NCBI RefSeq assembly: GCF_033439725.1
Contig: NW_026944390.1
Coordinates: 1,302,001 to 1,366,000, forward strand
Source of the DNA: Neurospora tetraspora
Taxonomy: Eukaryota > Ascomycota > Sordariomycetes > Sordariales > Sordariaceae
DNA: 64,000 nucleotides
Reading direction: 5' to 3'
A program made the translations under genes and the position numbers. Positions 11,353 through 22,518 of this stretch are shown one piece after another. The notes under the pieces are model-generated. The model was not told the origin of the DNA and searched no databases. It saw only the letters and a program-made list of their open reading frames with translations. The number at the start of each line of letters is the position of its first letter. Positions within the stretch are counted from its first letter, which is position 1.

Positions 11353-12946
11353 CTTGTGTATGTGACTCTAAATTAAAAACGAAAAATAACCCCTTGGAAA
11401 AACAGACAGGGCCGGGAATCAACAGAAAGCAGACGGGGAAAAGGTGGTGGTGGAGGAGGAGGAGAGGGTGGTTATGAATGAGGATTCGTGAACGGAGAGC
11501 GGAGGCCAAGGAGGAGCTGGTCAAGCTCTTTTGTACTGCGAGGGAAAAAATTCAACAACCCGGTCATCGAAGGCGTTGGAAATTTTGCTCGGCTGCTTCT
11601 CAGCGCCCACACGGCCCAGTGACTGGATCAAGGACTCCAGCGGGACCTCCAGTGGCACCGCGGGGGAGCCACTTCCTACCCACTGAGAGCAGCCGCATGC
11701 ACGGTAAGTGGGGCGCCGAGCAAGCTCCGCACGGGCCACCCCGTCAATTGTCGCAGTGTTTGCTGGGCGGGCACTGGCGGGCGAAGGCGGGGAGCCTAGC
11801 TCGCCTAGGAGGTGAACTCCCGTCTTCCTCCTTCGACCCGTTTCCTCCGTCCACCGAGAACTCCGAGCGGCCGTCGACTACCACCCTCGAATTGCATCCA
11901 TTCCCGTCTTGAACTTTGCGACGGCACGTGACTCGTACCCTTTTTGTTTTCTAAGTGCTGGCCGGCTGCGGTTTGATAATGAGAATGGGTGAGGGGAGGG
12001 GAAGGCGGGCTCGGGCGGGTATGCGTAACGATGGCCTGTGACGGCATCGGGGGAGTGGATGCGCTGCTTGATTACCACGGTTACGTATTGCGCGCTACTT
12101 TGAGATGTGTAAACTAGAGGTATATATCTTAATGCTTCACTCCAATTCCTGAGACTACATGCCATAGATGTTGTCTATTTCTGAGGCTACTCATTGTGCG
12201 CCAAATCACCTCTGCCGTTGCGCGCATTGATGAATCGAACGGCCAAACATCAAACTCGCATGTATCCGATGATGTACCTGGCTGGCCATGGAGGTACTTG
12301 AAGAGTGGAGGACCCCGGTTTTGGAAGCTTGAGGTACCTTTAACTTTAAAGCCTAGGTTAACTATTCTTTTCTCTCAAGCTTACCGCCACTTATTATCAA
12401 CAAATCCAAAAAGGCTCTTTCCAAATGATTTAACTGCACGGCAAAAAGACTTCGCACGAGTTTAGCATAGTCTTTTCCCTTTGGCACTGCATTGTGTTGT
12501 CATCCCGTTGTAAGTGGGTGGCGAGCTTAGGATAAGGTAAGGTATGGGAAAGGGACTTTGACGCAGATTTGCGACAACAGAAAGCAATGACGAACAGGTC
12601 GGACGGGCCTCTCCTATCATTCTCCTAGACAACTAACATGTTCACTTCCATTGACTTCCTAATTCTAAACTCACCAGCTTTCAACTATTCTACATTGTAA
12701 TCCCGTTTAGCCACATCAGCATACAGTGCTTCTCTCTCATTGTCCCCAATCCCGACCAAGATACACACCTGCCCGCTCCCAGCATTCGAGTTCCCACGCG
12801 ATCCTTCCAGTTGAATGGTTCCTCCTCCTTTGACATCACCTCCCTCGACACCGAACCGACAACAGCGCGGAACTGTGCATGTTCATCGCAAACTGCCCTG
12901 ATCTGGAATTGCCCGGTCAAAACAAACCCGCCAAGACTTTCGCACA
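11353..12946. promoter_or_regulatory. Divergent intergenic region between mtHSP70 and the WD40-like gene
   Basis: About 1.6 kb separate the divergent start codons. The HSP70-proximal part contains one near-consensus heat-shock element (see 11480-11492). The remainder has no convincing coding sequence. Confidence 0.5.
11480..11492 (-). promoter_or_regulatory. Candidate heat-shock element upstream of mtHSP70
   Basis: GAGGATTCGTGAA matches the nGAAnnTTCnnGAAn heat-shock-factor pattern in 8 of 9 defined bases. It sits about 130 bp upstream of the HSP70 start codon, the usual distance for such sites. HSF binding is inferred from the sequence pattern only. Confidence 0.4.
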
Positions 12947-15689
12947 ATGACTGTCAAGGACGATGTGTAAGCTGATGCCCCAAGTCTATTCCACGGGTTG
13001 CACCCCGTGCCCCCAAACCACCATCCCCGGGAATTGCCATCACTTTCAAACCTGCCTTGTTCTTTTGCTGACACAAGATTTGATCTCGCTTCTAGTTACC
13101 ATGCGACCGAACACTTGATCCTCCCCAAGCCTCGACGCCGCTATCGCACCAGTGTCCATCCTAGGTACGTCCTGGGTTCATCCCCATGGCGACACGCCCA
13201 CGTGGCACCCGGCAGCTAATATCAGATTTGTAGTCACTGGCAGTTGCGCTCCATGGTGGGCGTCGAGGACAATGACCTAGTCTATTTTCCCGGAGGAAGG
13301 GACAACACCGAGGTCCAGAGACTCAACATCACGACGCAGGAGATCGAAACCATCAAGCGCCTTCCTTTCCAGCCTAGGTGTCTTGTTGCGCGGAATGGGT
13401 GGATCTGCTGTGGTGGCGAGACGGGCGAGTTTACGGCGATACATGTCCGCGAAAGAAGCCCTCCGAACGATGCCAATGCGACGGATTCGGACGACCAGGT
13501 TCCCGGTCAGGAGCTACTGGACGAACTCAGTCATGACCTGGACGACGAGGACTCGGTAGAGGTCGCGCGGGCGCTAGCTCGAGCCCAGATCATAACTGCT
13601 GCGCGAGGCAATGCCAACAACGATAACAAGAACCTGTCTGTCACAAGCAAAAAGTTTGGCAAACAGCGCGTCAACTGCATCACTTTGTGGTTTCCACCAA
13701 CCCTGGTACCCGCTGCGGCAGGCGCATACAACGAACCAGTTGCCGTTCTTTCAAACAATGACAATTCCGTTTCTTGTGTTAGTTTGTGGGAAGAGGAGGC
13801 CTTGGACGAGATCACATACCCAGACTGTGTCAACCGTGCTGTCATCTCCCCCGACGGCCGGCTCCTCATCGCCATCAGCGACGACCCTTACCTATACGTA
13901 CACGAGAGAGTTGAGAAGGAGGAGCCGTGGATGAATAGTTACCGTCTCTCCCATCGAACACACAAATGGGTTCCGTTGCGTAAAGTTCCCTTGGAGAGTC
14001 AAAGCAAAGATGATCGGTCAGAAAATAGGTATGTGTGCCATCTTTATTTGCTGTTTGCCATGTTTGCGCAACACCCTAACACCGTACTAGGGGGAGTTTT
14101 GCCGCATGCTTTTCCAGTACAGGGAGTTATCTCGCTGTCGGCACTCAATATGGGATTATTTCCGTCTTCGATGTCGCGGCCTTCTCTGTCTCTGGATTAG
14201 ATCCTCTCATAACGACCTTCGGCTCGTCAAGGCCACACGCTGAGCTGGGCGCCATCCGTGACATGGCCTTTGCTCCCGGGTCCACGGACCTCCTAGCATG
14301 GACTGAAGATCGTGGCCATGTCGGTGTCGCCGACCTCCGAACCGGTTTTCTCTCACGCCAGATTCTGGACCTGGACAAACGAGACGACTACGACCACGTC
14401 ACCATATCCGATAGAAGCGCTATCGACCCTCGCCTCCTCCTCCTCGCAGCAGCCCGCAGCGATGACAATGAGGCCTCAGCATCCGCTTCACCACCGCCTC
14501 GCTTGCGCGGTGTCGATCTTCTAGCAGCCCTGGAAGCTCGACGGGAACGCTCAAATAGAGAGCATTGGGATTCGCTAGAGTCGTCTTCGTTCACTCCTCG
14601 TGAACTGGAGGTACTTGACGCGATTCGGGCAGAACGGAGACAGCGAGATGCCGCCACCTCGGGCGGAGGAGGAACCGCAACCGAAAGAAGAACTAATACT
14701 TCGATCTGGCGTGATGATCCATTATCCCGCTCAGGCGGAGCAGGAGCAGGAGACACCCAGCGGTCGTCTGGGAGTAGCGAGCAGTCCCGCGAGCGTAGCA
14801 GTGGCTTGAGAAACACTCGTGAAACCCGGGACCTATCTACCTACCGTGAGTACGCAGACTTACTCACCGGCGTCCCTCCTCGCGCAGCTACATCGCTACG
14901 AGCATCTGCCAGCACCGGCAGTGCAACCGGTGGTAGTAGTGGTCGTGATGGGCGGAACATGCGAGCAAGCATAGCCGCATTACGGGAAGCAGCTGACGAA
15001 GCTACCGCCGCCGATCATCTTCGCGTCATCAGTGCCATGGCTAGTATAGACAGAGGAGGAGACCGAGGAGACCGAACGTACCCACCTACCCGGCCCGCTG
15101 GTACCGCTGGTGCCAGCGGCCGTACCACCAGCAATACCAATAACCAAGCCCAGACTGCCTCAGACGCAGCAGCAGAGAGGCGAGCCCTCACCCTCTCCTC
15201 GCGCATCATGGCGAACCCAAGCTTATTGTCTCCCACCAGCAGAAACACCACATCCAACACAAGCACCAGCAATGTCAGTGCTGCCGCCACCCTGCAACAG
15301 CTCTACTACACCCTCCACCTCGAAGATACCCTACCGTTCGACAGCTTCAGCAGGACGCTCCCCGATCTCGACTCCACCCGCAGGCTGCGCGGCGCCCATG
15401 CTTCGCTGCGCGAGTGGGATGATCACCCGACTAGACGGGCGTTTGGGGCGCTGTATATGAGTAGACGGGAGCCGGATCCGCATGATACGGCGGGGTTGTG
15501 TTGGAGTGAGGATGGAAGGATTTTGTAAGTTTGCTTCTCCTTTTTTTCTTGGAAGCTAGTCTTGGTTGTTGATTGCTAATTGTTATGTGTGTGATATGAT
15601 ACAGGTTCGTCGGCGCTGAAGACGGGATTTACGAGTTCCATGTGAATCTTTTGCAGAGGAGTCTGTTTCCTAGTTTGGATTATCGTTAG
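12947..15689 (+). CDS. WD40-like beta-propeller protein, DUF2415-type, 5 exons
   Basis: Exons 12947-12966, 13096-13164, 13234-14028, 14091-15524 and 15605-15689 give 800 residues. The first exon is only 20 nt (MTVKDDV), and every junction keeps frame. The start reads MTVKDDVYHATEHLILPKPR. WD-repeat-like strands include NDLVYFPGGRD, CLVARNGWICCGGETGEFTA, VNRAVISPDGRLLIAISDDP, FSSTGSYLAVGTQYGIISVF and LLAWTEDRGHVGVADLRTG. A disordered Ser/Thr/Arg/Ala-rich region covers about residues 420-660. The protein closes with DTAGLCWSEDGRILFVGAED, a short C-terminal WD-like element that I associate with the fungal DUF2415 family. No enzymatic motif is seen; a scaffold or adaptor role is only an inference from the propeller. 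Exon boundaries are well supported; function is unknown. Confidence 0.82.
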
Positions 15690-16831
15690 GTTTTCTGCCA
15701 CTGTCACACTGGGAACACTGGGATGGAACGATTGTTGAGTTTGATGTCATGGTTTTCGGTTTATCAGGTCATTCAAAGTAACATACGACGCCGCGTACCT
15801 TGCTTGACTTTTTTTCTTCGCGTTTGGTGTGGGTTCAATGATGGAAGGGAACGGGGCGTTTTTAGGCACACAAGTTGCGACTAGTCAACCTGTTTGGGGT
15901 GAACACGAACATAGGTACCTCTTTATAACAGCGAACGGACATGGGACGTGGGACGTGGGACGTGGGCGCAGTGGAAGAGTGTCTTTTGCTCTTTTGCTGA
16001 AATGATGATGGACTATCAAGACGGTGACGAACGGGAAACCTTGAAAAGTAATGAGGATGTTTGAGGTTGGGCTTGGGTTGATGGCGGGTACAAATTGATG
16101 AGGCAGCGGATAGTTAGGTTAACAAAAGTAACCGAGTTGGTGATTCTTGTATGGTGTTATCCAAAGTAGTTTTAACACCTCGTGAAGAGGAATTGAATAC
16201 TTATATCGCTGCTTATCTCGACTTCTCTTGATGAGAATGTTCTAACATCAACTGTCAACAAATTCTTTTACCACCTGGCATGATATTACTGTCATTACCC
16301 ATCACTTCAAGTGCATCATGATCAAAGACATGAATAATACGAATAACATTACGGGTTTGCGATGTCCCAATATTAAGAAAGGCTATGTATGTATGTATCT
16401 CCCGTCCTTGATTCGATCTTTCCATTCCATCCATTCCTTTCACTCAATTCCATTCTATTTCATAGAACTTTCCACCTCCTTCACAGCACTAACCCCCAAT
16501 GCCCACCCGTAAATAAGAACTGCACAAGAGGGAGGTATTATCCACCAGAAACGCCTGTAAGCCACCAACCATGTCCTGCCCTGTCCCCAAAATATCAAAC
16601 TGTTCGTCTCCCTCTTTGTTTGTGGATACTCCATAGGTTCCGTTCACATTCTTGAAGTCCCTGATAAACAGGATTTGTGCCAGTTTGGAGATCCGAGGCC
16701 CGACATAATCCCCGAAAACGCGGTGATCATAAAAGCATCGTTCCTTCGTTTGAGGCATACCCGTGAGAAAACAGATAAGAAAGATCTCAAGTCGAGAGCT
16801 GAACTGAACCCTCTCTGAGAACTTTCTTCCA
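15690..16831. other. Intergenic, convergent 3' ends; one short tandem repeat
   Basis: About 1.1 kb with no supported gene. A GGGACGT heptamer is repeated three times at 15943-15966. The rest looks like 3' UTR sequence. Confidence 0.5.
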
Positions 16832-17998
16832 TCACTCAGCAATTGCTTCCTCCTGGTGCTGCTGCGCAGGGCCATTCATCTTGGGACGTTCTACATCTGA
16901 AATAGACGTCGACCGATGAAGACCCGAAGCGTGAGTAGGTTCGTGAGTAATAGCGACGTCTTTTCCTGATGACTCGGCTAATTGACGTTCTGCACAGCCA
17001 GTTGTTAGCAAGGATGATTCTTCCAGGTCACATTCTAGAGGTCGGCGTGAAACTCACCCAATTCACGAATACGATGCCTCAACATCTGATTCTCCCTCAC
17101 AAGCATCTGCGTTTCCGCCTGATAAAAGGCACTCTCATCCCTTCCGCCCAGGGCCCACTGGTCCATACTGTCTGCACTAATCGACGTGGCGCGCACCCTA
17201 GGCGAAGCGCATCTGCTCGGCGTTCTGGACCGAGCCTTGTTGAGGTCATTGCTGCTGCGGGGGAAGTCGAACGAGCCGCGGGGGTGGGGCAGGTAGCCCG
17301 GTGACTTGGGGATAGATGTTCCAGGAACTCCTCCCATCTGTGGTGTTGAGATAGGGGTATCCCGCCCGGAGTTGTCGTCGCTGACGGCCCCGGATGAGGA
17401 CTGCTGGCGCTGAAGCTGGGATTGTAACCTCCGGATTTCACTGAGCAGGCGGTTCACCTGATACTCCTGCTCGTTCTCTAGCTCCTGGTGAAGCTCTCCG
17501 AGGCTAGGAGCCCGGCTGTGCTGCTGGGGGCGGCCGGGGATGGGCTGGGGGGAGCTGACGGATGAAGGCTTGGAGCTGTCCGAAATCATTTCGCCAGGAG
17601 CTGGTACCGAGGGGTCGTTCATCTGGAGGTTCATGAGGACTTGTGATTGGCGACGACCGGCGCTGGGAATCTTGGGGGCCTGAGATGCAGAAAGAGGGCT
17701 GATGGAAGAGCCTAGATAGGTAGCAAGTGTCAGCAGGGTGATTTCAGAGTCATAGTTGGGCGTTGAGTCACGAACCTCGTAGTGAATCCTTGCGCTGAAG
17801 ACCAGCGTTGAGGGTAGCTGCGGCCTGGAGGGAAACAGAGCCTGATCTGGGGGACGGCGCGGGGGATGCCTCCCTATTCTGGCCCAGAGGGGAATGGGTG
17901 CGGATTGACGACGACATGCTGGTACGTTTAGGTATCTCGAGGTTTGGTGTTGACGAAGAGGGAGAAAGAGAAGTGTCTGGATCGGAGCCCAGGTGCAT
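16832..17998 (-). CDS. Coiled-coil protein of unknown function, 3 exons
   Basis: Exons in reading order are 17998-17776, 17711-17058 and 16989-16832, giving 344 residues. The N-terminal 150 residues are Ser/Pro/Thr-rich and probably disordered (MHLGSDPDTSLSPSSSTPNL). A heptad-like segment EYQVNRLLSEIRRLQSQLQR lies near residue 155. A second segment, near the C-terminus, reads AFYQAETQMLVRENQMLRHR, then IRELGERQLAES after splicing. Between them are many SP/TP sites that could be phosphorylated. An in-frame TAG 15 codons upstream fixes the ATG at 17998 as the first possible start in that exon. Such proteins are conserved among filamentous ascomycetes as far as I recall, but I do not recognise a named family. 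Confidence 0.75.
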
Positions 17999-19708
17999 GT
18001 TCGCGTCGGAGCTTGTCTGGTTAATAGCTAGGCTAAGCTATTGAAGGTAGTATAGAGGTATCGGGTCGCGTCGGCAAACGGAGGCAGCCAGGTGCAAGGA
18101 AGGGCACTCTGTGACTCTGAGCAGTCGAGGTATGCTTGGTTCGGATCAAACAGATTGGCCGGTGAATTAGTTGCAGGATGCCGTTGACGGAGTTGAGAAG
18201 AAAGTCTGAAAGAGTCTCGAGACCGCGGAGAGGGTGTTCAGATGGCGAGCGCAACACGGCTGGAAGTTGCCAGTTCCACTTGCACGTCACAAACACGAGA
18301 CACAGACGAGACGGGAGACGGAGAACCAGTGGGGAGATCTCTAGGTAATATGGGACGTTGCGATGTTAAAGAGGAGAAAAGAGGACAATGGTACCTTCGG
18401 TAGATGTGACAAGATGGTCTAGAATCTCGATTCCACTCAGGGTTCCTTTTTAAAAGGTTTAGAACGGCCCATGATGGCCCGACAATCTTAAAGCCGTCCA
18501 TGTGTGGAAGGTACTACGATGCTCCAGCTGTTTGGATGCAAGAAATGCTTGGCGTTGTCGAAGGTTCGCTGCAGCTGCGGGCTTCGTCTTCCATGCCATG
18601 GATCCGGCCATGCATCGCGGCTGAAAACAGCCAAAATAACGTCCACGGGGCGCGTGATAGCAGTTGTAGCCACCTGTAACTTTTGTCGCACAGGCCACAG
18701 GACCCCTGAAGATCTTGGCACTTCCCTCTTGCGACCATTTCTCACCTCCAGGATCCCCATTCAAGATCTGACTGACCAGGCAAGAGTCGAACTTGTTGAG
18801 ATTCATGCAAAATGAAGCAACCGGACTCTTTGTTGGGGTCAAAGTCAGGTTCGTGACCTTTTTGAGGCGTCGGGGGCGTCTAATACAGCCGCGCTACTCG
18901 GCGATATCCGCAGTTTACCCAACATCAACCTTAAAAGCGATTATGCTAGCCATCTGTAGAGTGACGTTCAAGTTCGCTCGTTACTTGATATAACAAAACT
19001 GGTCTCAACCGGTTCAAATGCCTTGAGAACATGTCCAACATATGCAAACACTGAAAGAATTCCGGCTACACACTGAAACACAATGGCGACGGGATATCCC
19101 ATCGGGGTCCCCACATGTGCTGTCCGAGACAAGGGCAGCATCACGAGAGAACATGACTGATATCGAGGTCAGGTGCCTAAAGAGAAACCGACGGTCGAGC
19201 CATAGAGGTACCCAAAACAGGCAACCATAATCGTTACCGAGGTGGTGGAACTTCTCTTTCACACCTGAACAATGCTTGGGCAAGCCGATCGCGTTTCGTC
19301 GGAACCCCGATATTCTTTTTTCATCGACTGGTCAAATCCGCCGAAGCATCGACGTTGGCGAGGAAATGCGGAAGCAAGCTGACATTGGAAGATGGTGGTA
19401 AAACACAAACAAAACCGTAGCACGTGAAGTTGAGTATTCTGACTTGATGTGAATTTGCAGCCATGCTAAGTGAAGTCATGTTCTGATACTGAAATATGCT
19501 CGATGACAGCACTGAGCAGCACGGGTGGACGTTGTAGATGCGGGAAAGGCCGGGGCCGCCGCATCTCGGATTCCCCACACTGTTGAACTTACCTCCGACG
19601 GCGGCGACCCGACTTCGGACCTTATGCACGACCGCCGCAACCCGTCTCCGCAAAGCCCGTGACTTACTTCAACAAGCCTACAATAACAGCTACCGGCACA
19701 CTTTCACC
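17999..19708. promoter_or_regulatory. Divergent intergenic region
   Basis: About 1.7 kb between the coiled-coil gene (-) and the flavoprotein gene (+). Overlapping ORFs of up to 127 codons occur on both strands near 18460-18840, but none resembles a known protein or shows a clear gene structure. I treat the stretch as promoters and leaders. Confidence 0.45.
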
Positions 19709-21028
19709 ATGACACTTATCCTCACACCAAGAGGTCGACTCGCGGCGGCAGCATCAGCAGCCTCGACAGCAACAATACGAAATGCAGTTACGTCATCGCT
19801 CACTTCGATAACGCGGACTGGTCATCACCATGGCAGTTTCCGTCCTTTCTCCCACACCTCCGCCTCTCACGCCGACTTCACCCACGCCGTGATAGGCGGC
19901 GGGGTAGTCGGCCTCGCCATCGCGCAACAACTAGCCCGACGCTCTTCCTCCCCCTCCACCCTCCTCCTGGAGCGGCACCCAGCCGTCGGCACCGAGACAT
20001 CCTCGCGCAACAGCGAAGTGATCCACGCCGGCATTTACTACGGCGCCGGCAGTCTCAAGACGGAGCTCTGCATCCGGGGCAAGAACTTGCTGTACGAGTT
20101 CTGCGAGAAGCACTCGGTCCCCCACAAGCGCGTCGGCAAATGGATCGTCGCGCAGAACCAGGCCCAGCGCGAGGCGCTGCAGCGCATACACGACTTCTGC
20201 GTCCATGAAATCAACGTGCCCGTGCGCTGGGTGTCGCGCGAGGAAGCGCAGCGTCGCGAGCCGGCGGTGCGGGCTGAGGCTGGGATCCTGGAGTCTCCGA
20301 CGACGGGTATTGTTGATTCTCACTCGCTGATGGCCTGTCTCCAGGGCCGGTTCGAGGAAGCAGGCGGGACGGTGGCGCTCGCCAGCGCCGTTACGGCCAT
20401 TCGGCCCGTTGGCGGCAGTGCCAATGCCAACGGAAAGGAAGGCTGGGAGCTCACAGTCCGCCACACCACCACCGGCGAGACCTCCACCATCACCACCTCA
20501 ACAATCATCAACTCTGCCGGCCTCGGCGCCGTCGACATCCACAACATGATCGTGCCCCCCTCGCAACACAAACAAATGTTCTACGCAAAAGGGAATTACT
20601 TTTCCTACCCCTCCTCCTCCCCCAAAGTCTCAACCCTCATCTACCCCGCCCCCGAACCCGGCGCGGGCGGGTTGGGCACGCACCTGACCCTCGACCTGGC
20701 GGGCAGGATCAAGTTCGGCCCGGACGTGGAGTGGGTTGATTCCCCCAAAGACTTGGCTGTCAACTCGGCTAGGCTGCCGGAGGCGATCGAAGCAGTAAAA
20801 AAGTACCTGCCGGACTTGGACGAGACGCAACTGCAGCCGGATTACGCGGGGATAAGGCCGAAGCTGGGGAAGGCGGGGGCGGTGGCGCAGGGGAAGGGGT
20901 TTGTGGACTTTGTGATTAGGAAGGAGGAGGGGTATGAGGGATGGGTGAACTTGTTGAACATCGAGAGTCCGGGGTTGACGAGCTCGTTGGCTATTGCGGA
21001 GAAGGTGGAGGGGTTGTTGTATGGGTGA
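19709..21028 (+). CDS. L-2-hydroxyglutarate dehydrogenase-like FAD oxidoreductase, mitochondrial
   Basis: A single exon of 439 residues from the ATG at 19709 (context CACCATGAC). The frame is open 57 codons further up to an ATG at 19538, but that extension looks unlike the family and is probably leader. Residues 1-50 are rich in Arg, Ser, Thr and Ala, as in a mitochondrial presequence. The FAD-binding motif HAVIGGGVVGLAIAQQLARR starts near residue 59. It is followed by the family signature NSEVIHAGIYYGAGSLK, and the protein closes with NIESPGLTSSLAIAEKVEGL, also typical of L2HGDH/LhgO. These enzymes oxidise L-2-hydroxyglutarate to 2-oxoglutarate, passing electrons to the quinone pool or another acceptor, as metabolite repair. 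Substrate is inferred from family; related DAO-fold oxidases are a less likely alternative. Confidence 0.88.
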   Translation: MTLILTPRGRLAAAASAASTATIRNAVTSSLTSITRTGHHHGSFRPFSHTSASHADFTHAVIGGGVVGLAIAQQLARRSSSPSTLLLERHPAVGTETSSRNSEVIHAGIYYGAGSLKTELCIRGKNLLYEFCEKHSVPHKRVGKWIVAQNQAQREALQRIHDFCVHEINVPVRWVSREEAQRREPAVRAEAGILESPTTGIVDSHSLMACLQGRFEEAGGTVALASAVTAIRPVGGSANANGKEGWELTVRHTTTGETSTITTSTIINSAGLGAVDIHNMIVPPSQHKQMFYAKGNYFSYPSSSPKVSTLIYPAPEPGAGGLGTHLTLDLAGRIKFGPDVEWVDSPKDLAVNSARLPEAIEAVKKYLPDLDETQLQPDYAGIRPKLGKAGAVAQGKGFVDFVIRKEEGYEGWVNLLNIESPGLTSSLAIAEKVEGLLYG

Positions 21029-22492
21029 GTTGGTTGGGTGTGAGAGTGACTTGGTGAGTGGGTGAGGTGAGGTCTATCGGTCGGGTAGGTAGGTGTGTCG
21101 TTCCGTGCCTTTGGGAACTTGGATGTTCCGTCTGATGAGAGACGTGATATGTTATGGTGACGATGTGAGGACGAACGAGGCGTTCATCACTACTCCTCCT
21201 GAATCCAGGACGGTATTATCTTTGCGCTTGGAATGCTTGGGCTCTGCCAACAACATGCCCACATTTCCTTCTGATTCGTCCAGGTCTCTTCTATTCACAA
21301 AGTACATATGCCACTATAACGTCGCTCGCCTTATATAACCAAAGCTGCTCAACACAAGAAGCTCACAAGGCTTTTAGCCGCGGTTTACCTCATGAGGCTC
21401 CTGATTGCGTCGAGAATTCATTTCTCGCGCGAACCCCTCCATTATTCGGTTTCGAGGTGCCGAATAGTCGTTAGATTACAGCTTCTTTTTTCTATCCGTT
21501 TCGAAGCGACCTCAAAAGAGCTTCCCTATGAGCATATTCTTAGTTCTTACCAGGCCCCATTCTCGAACCTCTCGTCTCCGGTCGAACAGACCAAGCTCAA
21601 AGCTCTCGGACACGACCCAATCCGAAAACCGAATTCAATGTGGACCGATGTGGACATCCGGCTCGAATGCAACCGGCCGATCCCGTCTCCCGGACCCCGG
21701 CTCGCTCGACCCCTCCGATACGGCCTTGGCATTGACCCTCTCAGTCGGGTTTCGGAGCTTTGCACCGGACGGACTCCACTTTCGGCCGTTTTAGTTAGGT
21801 CACAAGAGACTACGGTTTCCTGCTTCACTCACACGTGCGGAAGCCTTTCCTTCTTCTCTTTTTACACGAGTACGAACCTTTGTGATCTGTGTTCTCGTTT
21901 TTGTCCACCATCACTTCTACCCAAGTGCACCGTTGCTTATGCCGTGGCCGTGGTTACTTGTGGCTACCTGTGGCCCACTCCCGCCGGCACACGTGTAGCT
22001 GATGCCGATCATCGCCGCAAGTACCCCGCACGCTAGGAGATACCGACGGAAAATGCCAAGGGCCCAAGGAACCCGAACGGATGAAGCTGAGCTGGAGCTA
22101 GAGCTGGGAAGGGGGTGAAAGTCATCAAACTTGGCTAGTATGGATCTGTAGTAGTACGGCGTAATTGTAAAGGGTGCTGAGGGTGGGTAAGTGCTTTATG
22201 CTTGTGTTTGGTGTTTGGTGTTTCTTGGTGTGCTGTTGGTTCCAACTAGACGGGCGGCGACACATCGAGGACTCACTTTTGTAGGGTGGTTGTAAGTGGG
22301 AATGGGGTCACACACTCTCTCTTCGTCCCTGAAATTCTGTGTGACGGTTCCGTTCAAGGCTTGCGAGTGTGGCGGTCAGGTACATAACGTACCGTCCCAA
22401 TGGCACGGGATAGGTAATCATCAAATATGGGTTTTCCCGTCTCGAGGCGCTGAGGGGTCTGTTGGGAGAGATTGTGTGTGACATAGGGTATT

Positions 22493-22518
22493 GGGGGATG
22501 GGGGGATGGGAGGATGGG
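22493..22518 (+). other. Potential G-quadruplex-forming run
   Basis: Four runs of three or more G (5, 6, 3 and 3) are separated by loops of 2 to 5 bases, matching the classical G3+N1-7 pattern. It lies in a gene-free stretch. Folding in vivo is unknown. Confidence 0.5.

Noticed and set aside
18459-18842. Overlapping ORFs of about 90 to 127 codons on both strands
   Set aside because: Several frames are open at once on both strands, which argues for chance openness rather than a gene.
19538-19708. N-terminal extension of the L2HGDH-like protein from the ATG at 19538
   Set aside because: The 57 extra codons are low-complexity and precede a complete presequence that begins at the better ATG at 19709.
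21392-22036. 214-codon plus-strand ORF in the 5-kb intergenic stretch
   Set aside because: Cys- and Arg-rich composition, no recognisable domain, overlaps ORFs on the other strand, and no intron or start context supports it.
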